A stretch of DNA of 6,313 bases from assembly GCA_913054565.1 (NCBI GenBank), contig CAJXHW010000108.1, positions 1 through 6,313 of the forward strand, in the 5' to 3' direction. The stretch comes from an uncultured Kordia sp. (GTDB lineage Bacteria; Bacteroidota; Bacteroidia; Flavobacteriales; Flavobacteriaceae). The translations under genes were made by a program, and so were the position numbers. Below the pieces are notes generated by a model. It ran no database searches. It was not told the DNA's origin and was given only the letters and a program-made list of their open reading frames with translations. Positions 1 through 6,255 of the stretch are shown one piece after another; positions within the stretch are counted from its first letter, which is position 1, and every line of letters starts with the position of its first letter.

Positions 1-77
1 AAGATCGTTTGAATAATAAGAATTTTTAATCGTTAATCACAAAGGAAAATTAAACGTGTATTTACACCTTAAAACAA

Positions 78-112
78 GAAAACCCTCTAAATCAAAAGAT
101 TAGAGGGTTTTT
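78..112 (-). terminator. Bidirectional rho-independent terminator downstream of tRNA-Gln
   Basis: A perfect 12-bp inverted repeat (79-90 with 100-111) encloses a 9-nt loop at 91-99. The core of the stem is CCCTCTAA/TTAGAGGG. Read on the minus strand, the stem is followed by a T-rich tail (TTTTCTTGTTTT) and lies 4 nt after the end of the tRNA gene, so it should terminate that transcript. Read on the plus strand, the stem also ends in a run of five T, so it could also stop a plus-strand gene lying to the left of the window. This is seen directly in the sequence; activity is inferred. Confidence 0.88.
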
Positions 113-115
113 AAG

Positions 116-186
116 TTATCCCACAAGGATTCGAACCTTGACTGACAGTACCAAAAACTGAAGTGCTACCATTACACCATGGGACA
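116..186 (-). tRNA. tRNA-Gln, anticodon TTG
   Basis: The minus strand folds into a complete 71-nt cloverleaf. The acceptor stem is TGTCCCA paired with TGGGATA, with one G-T wobble at the second pair and discriminator A. The D arm has a GTGT/GCAC stem with loop AATGGTA. The anticodon loop is TTTTGGT, giving anticodon TTG (Gln, reading CAA and CAG). The variable region is 4 nt. The T arm is CAAGG-TTCGAAT-CCTTG. CCA is not encoded: the next bases are CTT, so it must be added after transcription. The anticodon stem TCAGT/ACTGT has a T-T mismatch at its outer pair (27-43); the other four pairs are Watson-Crick. A matching promoter lies upstream and a strong terminator directly downstream, so this appears to be a single-gene transcription unit. 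Confidence 0.95.
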
Positions 187-196
187 ATGCGTGATT

Positions 197-234
197 TCGG
201 GTGCAAATTTACAAGAAATAATCATTCGCGCAAA
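197..234 (-). promoter_or_regulatory. Bacteroidota-type sigma-A promoter for tRNA-Gln
   Basis: On the minus strand there is an exact TTTG (-33 element, 231-234), a 19-nt spacer, and an exact TAAATTTG (-7 element, 204-211). This fits the known Bacteroidota consensus TTTG-N19 to 21-TAnnTTTG. Transcription would begin near 197-200, giving a 5' leader of roughly 10-14 nt before the mature tRNA end at 186. The motif match is seen directly; the start site is inferred. Confidence 0.82.
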
Positions 235-381
235 TATTTTTCAAGAAAAAATTACAATAAATTTTCATCTTCTTGTAAACTGCTATTACAAAGTTACATA
301 CAATCCTATTATTTGGCAATTCTTTAAGATATTTTAAGCCTTTTTTTTTAGTACTTTAGCGACTTCGCAAAACATGAACAC

Positions 382-3300
382 ATGACAGAAAGTAACTTTT
401 TTAAGTGGAATAAAATATTAGGATGGACCGTATTTGCTATAGCGCTAATTACATATACTTTATGTGTAGAACCAACGGCAAGTTTTTGGGATGCTGGAGA
501 GTATATTTCTACCTCAGCTAATTTAGCTGTAGGACACCCCCCCGGAGCACCATTTTTTCAAATGTTAGGCGCTTTCTTTGCCATGTTTGCTTTTGGAAAT
601 ACACAAAATATTGCGGTGATGGTAAATATGCTATCAGTATTCTCTAGTGCCTTTACAATATTATTTATGTTTTGGACTATTAGCACGATTGCTCGTAAAC
701 TAGTTGTTAAGAACATGAAAGATCTTGGTAAAAATAAAGCAATCGCTATTTTAGGAAGCGCTTTAGTAGGGTCATTAGCGTTTACTTTTACAGACACCTT
801 TTGGTTTAACGCTGTTGAAACAGAAGTTTATGCCATGGCAACTTTTATTATGTCATTACTTTTTTGGTTAGGATTAAAATGGGAAGAAGACATGCACAAA
901 CCAAGGGGAAACAAATGGCTAGTTGTTATTGCTTTTGTTATCGGGTTATCTTTCGGAGTGCATTTTATGGGGTTATTAACTATCCCAGCAATCGGATTAA
1001 TCTACTTTTTTAAAAACTACGAAAAAGTTACTGTTAAAAATTTCATCATTGCTAATGTTACCGCAATAGCAGTGCTATTACTTTTATTTAAATTATTACT
1101 TCCTAACGCCTTAAAATTCTTTGGATGGATGGAAGTTTCTGTAGTTAATGGTTTAGGGCTACCATTTCATTCAGGATCAATAATTGCATTCTTATTAATT
1201 ATTGCTGCATTTTACTACGCATTAACTTTTACACGTAAAAACAACTATGTAAACGCTAATACTTTTACGCTATGTATTTTGTTCATCTGCATAGGTTTTT
1301 CTTCTTGGATTATGTTACCTATACGTGCAAACGCAGGAACAACCATTAATGAAAATAACCCTAATAACGCCAGAGAATTATTAGCCTATTACAATTTAGA
1401 ACAATACGGATATAACCCATTTTTATACGGCCCGCAATTTACAGATCAATTTGCAGACTTAGACCCTAACGACCCATATAAAGATGAGAAACCCAAATAC
1501 GAACAAGATAAAAAACTAGGAAAATATGTAATTGTAAACAATTACAAAAACGCATCCTTTAACTCTAACCCTGACCATGAAACCGTTTTACCACGAATGT
1601 GGAGCCAAGGAAACGCAGAGCGTTATTTAGATTTTATGACTGTTCAGGTATCTGTAAAATCAGAATTCTTTGGAAAAAAAGAATTACAACAAATAGTCGC
1701 TGAATTTAACAACGATGTTAAAGAAGGCTATTTAAATAGTGAAGAACAGCTAGAGTTTCTTAAAAAATTCAGACAATACATTAATGTCAGCAAACCCACT
1801 ACTTTAGAAAACTTCCGGTTCTTATTTGAATACCAATTAGGCTATATGTACTTCCGTTATTTTATGTGGAATTTTACAGGACGACAAGATGATATTCAAG
1901 GAAAATACAATAACAACGGAAACTGGATTAGTGGTATCAATTTCATAGATCATATGTTACTAGGAGTTTCTCAAGACAACTTACCTAAAGATATTGCTGG
2001 CAATAAAGGACGAAATACTTACTTCTTTTTACCTTTTATTTTAGGACTAATTGGCTTATTATTTGTTGCAAAACGCGACTTAAAACTATTTTGGGTATTA
2101 CTAGTCTTTTTCTTATTTACTGGTCTTGCCATACAAGTATATACCAATGTAAGACCATTTGAACCGCGTGAACGTGATTACTCAGTTGTAGGGTCATTCT
2201 ATGTATTTGCTATTTGGATTGGTATTGGAGTTTTAAGTTTATATGAAGGATTAAAAAAACACTTAACACCAAAAATAACTGCTCCATTAGTTACTGCAGT
2301 GACTCTTTTAGCAGTACCAATGTTATTGGCTAATCAAAATTGGGATGATCACGACAGATCTAATAAATACACAGCACAATCTATGGCAAAAGCCTATTTA
2401 GATTCGTGTCAGGAAAATGCCATCTTATTTACTATTGGTGATAATGACACCTTCGCCTTATGGTATTTACAAGAAATTGAAGGGCACAGAACTGATGTTA
2501 GAGTAATCAATACAAGTTTACTGGCAACAGACTGGTATATTGATCAAATGAAGAAAAAGGCTTATGAAAGTGACCCTATACCTTCTCAATTAGTCCACGA
2601 CCAATACAAGTGGGGAACTCGTGATGCCACATTATTTCAAGAACGTACTAAAGACACTATTAGCATAAAAAGATTGATTGACTTTATTGCTTTAGACAAA
2701 GAAGAAGTGATGGTTGAAATGCAGAGCGGTCAAAAATACAATACCTACCCTACTAAAAACATTCGTGTACCGGTAGATAAAAACGCGGTATTAAAAAACA
2801 AAATTGTACCTCAAAAACATGCTGGAGAAATTGTATCAGACATGTATTTACGCATCAAAAATGATCAGTTAGGAAAAAATCAATTGTTAATGTTAGACAT
2901 CCTAGCAAACAACAATTGGGAGCGTCCAATATATTTTTCTGGTGGAAGTAATGACCCCGCTGAATTTATTTGGTTAAAAGACTATTTACAATATGATGGT
3001 TTAGTTTATAAATTGGTCCCAATTCATTCACCAATTACTAAAGAGAATCCGTTTGATATGGGATTCATTGATACGGATTCTGCTTACAAGAAAATCATGG
3101 CTTGGGATTGGGGTAATTCTGGTAGTGATGAGATTTACCATGATGTTGAAACTCGTACCAATGCCTTTAGTTATAGAGCAAGTATTGCTCGTGTTACTGA
3201 AAAGCTAATTGACGAGAAAAAATTTGACAAAGCTGAAAACTTATTAGACTTAGCTATGGAAAAAATGCCTGTTGATAAGTTCAAACTTTACACCTTAGTT

Positions 3301-3924
3301 GAACCATTTATTGCTGGGTATTATCACATCAACAAACCTCAAAAAGCACGTAAAGTGTTTAATGATTTAGGGCTTATGTATAAAGACCATTTAAACTATT
3401 ACAAAACATTACCTCTTGAAGAACAAGGAATGATTGCTGATGATATTTTAACCGATTTAGAGCGTTACAAAACTATCATTATCACTGGTATAGAAAACAA
3501 GGATATAAGCATTATTAAAAATGAAATTCCGTATTACTTAAATGCCATAAAGCCATTTAAACCTTTAATGCAACACACTAATTACGGTATTAGTTTAGAC
3601 CACTTAATTGAAGGCTTATACAAAGCAGAATTGCGTACCGAAGCACGAGAATTGTATTTATTAGAAGTAAAAAAAGTACAACGCAACCTAGACGCTGCCA
3701 GTAAAATGAGTGAAGAGCAAATGTATAGCTATGCTGAACAAGTACTTATGGATATTACTGATTATAAAAAGTTGTTGCGCATTGTTGATAAACATGAAGA
3801 CAGTACCTTCTTTCAAAAAGAGAAAGCAATTTTTGATGAAAAATTAGATAAAATGGAAGCCTTTTTTATGCCAGAAGAACAAAATGATTCGTTGTTAGAT
3901 ACTACTAAAAAGCAAGGCCTGTAA
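382..3924 (+). CDS. Polytopic membrane glycosyltransferase, DUF2723 / TMEM260-like (GT117, putative protein O-mannosyltransferase)
   Basis: This 1180-residue protein has the layout of Bacteroidota DUF2723 proteins. Ten or so hydrophobic helices lie in residues 12-313, a large soluble loop in about 314-544, four more helices in about 545-651, and a soluble C-terminal domain of about 530 residues with TPR-like helical pairs (about 931-1000). The first extracytoplasmic loop carries FWDAGEY (Asp37, Glu40) and GHPPGAP (His52), matching the acidic catalytic loop of GT-C enzymes that use polyprenyl-phosphate sugars. Other family-like blocks are ETEVYA (146-151), WNFTGRQDD (496-504), FEPRERDY (593-600), GDNDTFALWY (686-695) and NNWERPIYF (844-852). 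Human TMEM260 of this family is a protein O-mannosyltransferase, so a role in adding the first sugar of the Bacteroidota general O-glycosylation pathway in the inner membrane is plausible but inferred. The ATG at 382 is the only in-frame start after the TAG at 349-351. No Shine-Dalgarno sequence is seen. The deacetylase follows on the same strand. Confidence 0.87.
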   Translation: MTESNFFKWNKILGWTVFAIALITYTLCVEPTASFWDAGEYISTSANLAVGHPPGAPFFQMLGAFFAMFAFGNTQNIAVMVNMLSVFSSAFTILFMFWTISTIARKLVVKNMKDLGKNKAIAILGSALVGSLAFTFTDTFWFNAVETEVYAMATFIMSLLFWLGLKWEEDMHKPRGNKWLVVIAFVIGLSFGVHFMGLLTIPAIGLIYFFKNYEKVTVKNFIIANVTAIAVLLLLFKLLLPNALKFFGWMEVSVVNGLGLPFHSGSIIAFLLIIAAFYYALTFTRKNNYVNANTFTLCILFICIGFSSWIMLPIRANAGTTINENNPNNARELLAYYNLEQYGYNPFLYGPQFTDQFADLDPNDPYKDEKPKYEQDKKLGKYVIVNNYKNASFNSNPDHETVLPRMWSQGNAERYLDFMTVQVSVKSEFFGKKELQQIVAEFNNDVKEGYLNSEEQLEFLKKFRQYINVSKPTTLENFRFLFEYQLGYMYFRYFMWNFTGRQDDIQGKYNNNGNWISGINFIDHMLLGVSQDNLPKDIAGNKGRNTYFFLPFILGLIGLLFVAKRDLKLFWVLLVFFLFTGLAIQVYTNVRPFEPRERDYSVVGSFYVFAIWIGIGVLSLYEGLKKHLTPKITAPLVTAVTLLAVPMLLANQNWDDHDRSNKYTAQSMAKAYLDSCQENAILFTIGDNDTFALWYLQEIEGHRTDVRVINTSLLATDWYIDQMKKKAYESDPIPSQLVHDQYKWGTRDATLFQERTKDTISIKRLIDFIALDKEEVMVEMQSGQKYNTYPTKNIRVPVDKNAVLKNKIVPQKHAGEIVSDMYLRIKNDQLGKNQLLMLDILANNNWERPIYFSGGSNDPAEFIWLKDYLQYDGLVYKLVPIHSPITKENPFDMGFIDTDSAYKKIMAWDWGNSGSDEIYHDVETRTNAFSYRASIARVTEKLIDEKKFDKAENLLDLAMEKMPVDKFKLYTLVEPFIAGYYHINKPQKARKVFNDLGLMYKDHLNYYKTLPLEEQGMIADDILTDLERYKTIIITGIENKDISIIKNEIPYYLNAIKPFKPLMQHTNYGISLDHLIEGLYKAELRTEARELYLLEVKKVQRNLDAASKMSEEQMYSYAEQVLMDITDYKKLLRIVDKHEDSTFFQKEKAIFDEKLDKMEAFFMPEEQNDSLLDTTKKQGL

Positions 3925-3933
3925 CACATTTAG

Positions 3934-4653
3934 ATGCTCTCTTCTTTAGAAGAGAATAAGGTTAAGGTAAATTACTTTATCACATGTGTAATTTATCTTA
4001 CCTTTACTATTATGTTGTATTTTATAAAAACACCTAGTATTAATAAAAGGATGTTCCCGAAGCTTACCTGGGATGTCCATTCAAATAACAAAACCATCTA
4101 TTTAACTTTTGATGATGGCCCTACCCCTGAAATAACAGACTGGGTATTAAACCAATTAAAGGTATATAATGCAAAAGCGACTTTTTTTTGCATTGGTAAA
4201 AACATCACAAATCAACCTATATTATTACAAAAAATTAATAATGAAGGGCACACTATAGGCAATCACACCAATCATCATTTAAACAACTGGAAAGTATCTC
4301 ATAAAACATATATTGAAGATGTTGAACAAACTCAAGAAATCCTAAAACAACATTTGGGCTCTACATCAAATCAATTATTTCGTCCACCTTATGGAAAAAT
4401 AAAACTAAAAAGCGCTAAGAAACTTTTAAGCAAAGGCTATAAAATTATAATGTGGGATGTGCTAAGTGCAGATTTTGATCAATCAATTACGCCAGAAAAA
4501 TGCTTAGAAAACACTCTTAAAAACACAACCGACGGAAGTATTGTTATATTTCATGACAGTGTTAAAGCGTTTGAAAACTTAAAATTTGTACTACCAAAAA
4601 CATTAGATCATTTTTCAAAAAAAGGATTTACATTTGAAAGTCTTACAGTTTAA
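3934..4653 (+). CDS. Polysaccharide deacetylase family protein (NodB homology domain, carbohydrate esterase 4-like)
   Basis: All five NodB/CE4 motifs are present and intact. They are TFDDGP with Asp60 and Asp61 (catalytic base and metal ligand), HTNHH with zinc ligands His111 and His115, RPPYG at 150-154, WDV with Asp175, and FHD with catalytic-acid His207. The enzyme is therefore predicted to be an active metal-dependent N- or O-deacetylase of a cell-envelope glycan. Its substrate (peptidoglycan, exopolysaccharide or other) cannot be told from sequence. The open frame begins at 3934, directly after an in-frame TAG (3931-3933) and 9 nt after the glycosyltransferase stop, which suggests co-transcription. 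Its first 26 codons encode a hydrophobic stretch (about 13-30) that could be a signal anchor. The same DNA also forms two hairpins, and from memory relatives begin near Met27 (position 4012, MLYFIKTP), giving 213 residues. I am sure of the family but unsure of the start. Confidence 0.88.
   Translation: MLSSLEENKVKVNYFITCVIYLTFTIMLYFIKTPSINKRMFPKLTWDVHSNNKTIYLTFDDGPTPEITDWVLNQLKVYNAKATFFCIGKNITNQPILLQKINNEGHTIGNHTNHHLNNWKVSHKTYIEDVEQTQEILKQHLGSTSNQLFRPPYGKIKLKSAKKLLSKGYKIIMWDVLSADFDQSITPEKCLENTLKNTTDGSIVIFHDSVKAFENLKFVLPKTLDHFSKKGFTFESLTV
3938..3955 (+). repeat. Short perfect hairpin at the start of the deacetylase frame
   Basis: TCTCTTCT (3938-3945) is the exact reverse complement of AGAAGAGA (3948-3955), with two T between them. 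In practice this is about 7 bp with a 4-nt loop. It begins 2 nt after the ATG at 3934. No T-run follows on the plus strand, so it is not a standard terminator. It could shield an mRNA end, or hinder initiation at 3934 if that ATG is used. Confidence 0.6.
3964..4004 (+). repeat. Second, bulged hairpin just upstream of the deacetylase Met27 codon
   Basis: AAGGTAAATTAC (3964-3975) pairs with GTAAT (3988-3992) and TTACCTT (3998-4004). This makes a 7-bp lower stem, a 5-nt bulge on one side, a 5-bp upper stem and a 12-nt loop. It ends 7 nt before the alternative start ATG at 4012. The pairing is seen in the sequence; any function in processing or translation is inferred. Confidence 0.5.
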
Positions 4654-4946
4654 ATATATTCTTTCAACAAATCAATTAAAGTATCTGCATCTTGTTCACC
4701 AGATTGACGCCACTTCATTTCTCCTGATTTATAAATCATAAACGTTGGCAAACCCTTTACACGAAGTGCTTCTGCTAACTGTGGGTTTTTATCTACATCA
4801 ATTTTAATTACTTTTGCTGCATCACCTAATTCTGACGCAACATTACGCATTACAGGATGCATGGCTACAGAATGTTCGTTCCAATCGGTATAAAAATCTA
4901 ATAACACAGGAACTGAGACATCTATTAATTCGCCAAATTTAGACAT
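4650..4946 (-). CDS. Thioredoxin-fold protein lacking the CxxC active site
   Basis: This 98-residue protein has the length and order of a thioredoxin. It starts with a strand VPVLLDFYTDW (12-22), then a helix, the strand KVIKIDVDKN (45-54), the cis-proline segment GLPTF (Pro67), the strand MIYKSGE (70-76), and a C-terminal helix. Where thioredoxins have WCGPC it has WNEHS, so both redox cysteines are replaced (Asn23 and Ser26), and the protein contains no cysteine at all. It cannot act as a dithiol oxidoreductase; a scaffold, chaperone or adaptor role is an inference. No signal peptide is seen, so it is probably cytoplasmic. The start is firm: an in-frame TAA lies three codons upstream (4955-4953). 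It follows the metallophosphoesterase gene by 49 nt on the same strand and may be co-transcribed with it. Its stop overlaps the convergent deacetylase stop. Confidence 0.88.
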   Translation of the reverse strand: MSKFGELIDVSVPVLLDFYTDWNEHSVAMHPVMRNVASELGDAAKVIKIDVDKNPQLAEALRVKGLPTFMIYKSGEMKWRQSGEQDADTLIDLLKEYI

Positions 4947-4948
4947 AG

Positions 4949-4985
4949 TATCTTATTTTAGAATATTAAAGCATCTTCTAAGATA
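4949..4985. repeat. Inverted repeat upstream of the thioredoxin-like gene
   Basis: TATCTTA (4949-4955) and TAAGATA (4979-4985) are exact inverted repeats within the 49-nt gap between the metallophosphoesterase and thioredoxin-like genes. An inner pair, TTAGAA and TTCTAA (minus-strand sense), offers an alternative fold. No T-run follows on the minus strand, so this is not a convincing terminator. It could be an operator or a 5' leader structure, or it could be chance in AT-rich DNA. Confidence 0.4.
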
Positions 4986-4995
4986 CGAAAAAATT

Positions 4996-6231
4996 CTATA
5001 CGTTTTTAACACTTTTCTTAAGCTTGATTACCGTAATTTCTGGCCAAATACCAACACGTCCAGAAAAACCATGAAACCCGAACCCTCTGTTGACGTTTAC
5101 ATAACGTCCAAACTCTTCATACAGCCCTGCCCATTGTTTATATATAAAACTTGATGGACTCCACTTTATAAAGCCAGGTATTTCAATTCCCATTTGTAAT
5201 CCGTGCGTATGACCACTTAAAGTTAAGTGATAATTAAAATCGTTGTCTTTAACTTTGTACTCCCAATGTGATGGATCATGACTCATTAAAATTTTAAAAT
5301 CTTTCTGATTTACATGTTCAGATGCCTTTTCTAAATCACCTACTTGCTTCCAACCTTTACCCCAGTTCTCTACACCCACAAGTGCTAATTTCTGATTGTC
5401 TTTTTCTATAAACCTCGACTCGTTTAACAACAAGTCAAACCCTATTTTTTTATGTATGCTTTTGATTGCTTCAAAGTTATTTTTTTTATCCGCTTTAGTC
5501 TTCCATTCAGCATAGTCACCATAATCGTGATTTCCTAAAATAGAATATTGCCCGTAAGGCGCTTTCAAATTTGAAAACATATCAATAAACTCATCCATTT
5601 CTTCAGCTTTATTATTTACAATATCACCAGTAAACAACAATAAATCTGATTGCTGGTCTGTAACTAAATCAAGCGCATATTGCACTTTACTTTTATCTGT
5701 AAAACTCCCAGAGTGTATGTCTGAAATTTGAGTAATTGTAAACCCATCAAAAGCTTCTGGCAAGTCATCAAAAGCTAGCTCATACTTTAATACCTTAAAA
5801 TTATACTTCCCTTTTGTAACGCCATATAAAAATGATGCAAAAGGAATAGCTGCAATTCCTAAAGCTAATTGTGCAATAAATTTTCGCCTACTTGGCATAG
5901 ATTTCACCTCTGAACCGCCAAACATCCTGAATACTTTTACTACAACTCTATACACATCTTCCCCAAACATACTTACCAACAAAATAACTTTTGGCAATAA
6001 GAATACTAATAATAATGAAAATGCGTATTGAAAGCTTTTTGTTTGCCCGTTTTCTCTAGAATAGGTTAAGAACACAATAAAAAACGGAATGTAAACCAAT
6101 ATCGATATAACTATCCACACCCATCGGTATAATCTATCTTTAGAAAGTACTTTAAACGCTTGAAACGCATATATTTCTATAACAAGAAAAATAACTGACA
6201 TTAGAAATAAAGCAACGTAAAATCTTGACAT
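4996..6231 (-). CDS. Membrane-anchored metallophosphoesterase (YkuE-like) with internal twin-arginine motif
   Basis: This 411-residue protein has an N-terminal membrane domain of three helices (about 4-26, 37-57, 69-89) and a linker with the motif SRRKFI (114-119) leading into a fourth hydrophobic segment (119-137). A calcineurin-like phosphoesterase domain follows (about 162-405). All metal-binding motifs are present: DIH (Asp171, His173), GD (Asp203), GNHD (Asn234, His235), His318 in MSHDP, and GHTHG (His341, His343). It should be an active binuclear-metal phosphoesterase; its substrate is unknown. Basic loops at 27-36 and 92-117 favour a cytoplasmic side for both, placing the catalytic domain in the periplasm. 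Bacillus subtilis YkuE is a known Tat substrate of this family, which makes the SRRKFI motif noteworthy. The ATG at 6231 is the first start after an in-frame TAA (6237-6235). The gene probably leads a two-gene unit with the thioredoxin-like gene. Confidence 0.9.
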   Translation of the reverse strand: MSRFYVALFLMSVIFLVIEIYAFQAFKVLSKDRLYRWVWIVISILVYIPFFIVFLTYSRENGQTKSFQYAFSLLLVFLLPKVILLVSMFGEDVYRVVVKVFRMFGGSEVKSMPSRRKFIAQLALGIAAIPFASFLYGVTKGKYNFKVLKYELAFDDLPEAFDGFTITQISDIHSGSFTDKSKVQYALDLVTDQQSDLLLFTGDIVNNKAEEMDEFIDMFSNLKAPYGQYSILGNHDYGDYAEWKTKADKKNNFEAIKSIHKKIGFDLLLNESRFIEKDNQKLALVGVENWGKGWKQVGDLEKASEHVNQKDFKILMSHDPSHWEYKVKDNDFNYHLTLSGHTHGLQMGIEIPGFIKWSPSSFIYKQWAGLYEEFGRYVNVNRGFGFHGFSGRVGIWPEITVIKLKKSVKNV

Positions 6232-6247
6232 TTTTTAGGATTTTCAT

Positions 6248-6255
6248 CAAAGGTA
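6248..6255 (-). promoter_or_regulatory. Candidate -7 promoter element for the metallophosphoesterase gene
   Basis: The minus strand carries TACCTTTG, an exact match to the Bacteroidota -7 consensus TAnnTTTG, ending 16 nt before the ATG at 6231. No TTTG lies 19-21 nt upstream; the nearest TTG is about 24 nt away, so the -33 part is weak. The predicted 5' leader would be only about 10 nt. The motif is seen; its function is inferred. Confidence 0.42.

Noticed and set aside
1..77. Possible tail of an upstream plus-strand gene (stop codons occur at 10-12, 14-16 and 33-35 in the three frames).
   Set aside because: The readable stretches are only 3 to 10 codons long, too short to assign a frame or a protein. 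The plus-strand T-run of the terminator at 78-112 is the only hint of such a gene.
352..359. TACTTTAG as the promoter -7 element of the glycosyltransferase gene.
   Set aside because: It has one mismatch to the consensus and no TTTG at 19-21 nt upstream, so it is not listed as a feature. It is mentioned only with the adjacent T9 tract.
374..385. A start-stop mini-frame (ATG AAC ACA TGA) overlapping the glycosyltransferase start codon, possibly a leader peptide or translational coupler.
   Set aside because: It has only three codons and no ribosome-binding signal; chance is the simpler explanation.
558..797. A 79-codon open frame on the minus strand.
   Set aside because: It lies wholly inside the glycosyltransferase gene, opposite its membrane-helix codons, and shows no recognisable domain. 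It is a shadow of the real gene.
3938..3955. The hairpin after the glycosyltransferase gene as a rho-independent terminator.
   Set aside because: The bases after the stem are ATAAGG, with no T-run, so it does not fit an intrinsic terminator.
4182..4189. A T8 run inside the deacetylase gene as a possible slippage site.
   Set aside because: It encodes conserved Phe-Phe (TFF) in a T-rich genome, where TTT is the usual Phe codon, so it needs no special explanation.
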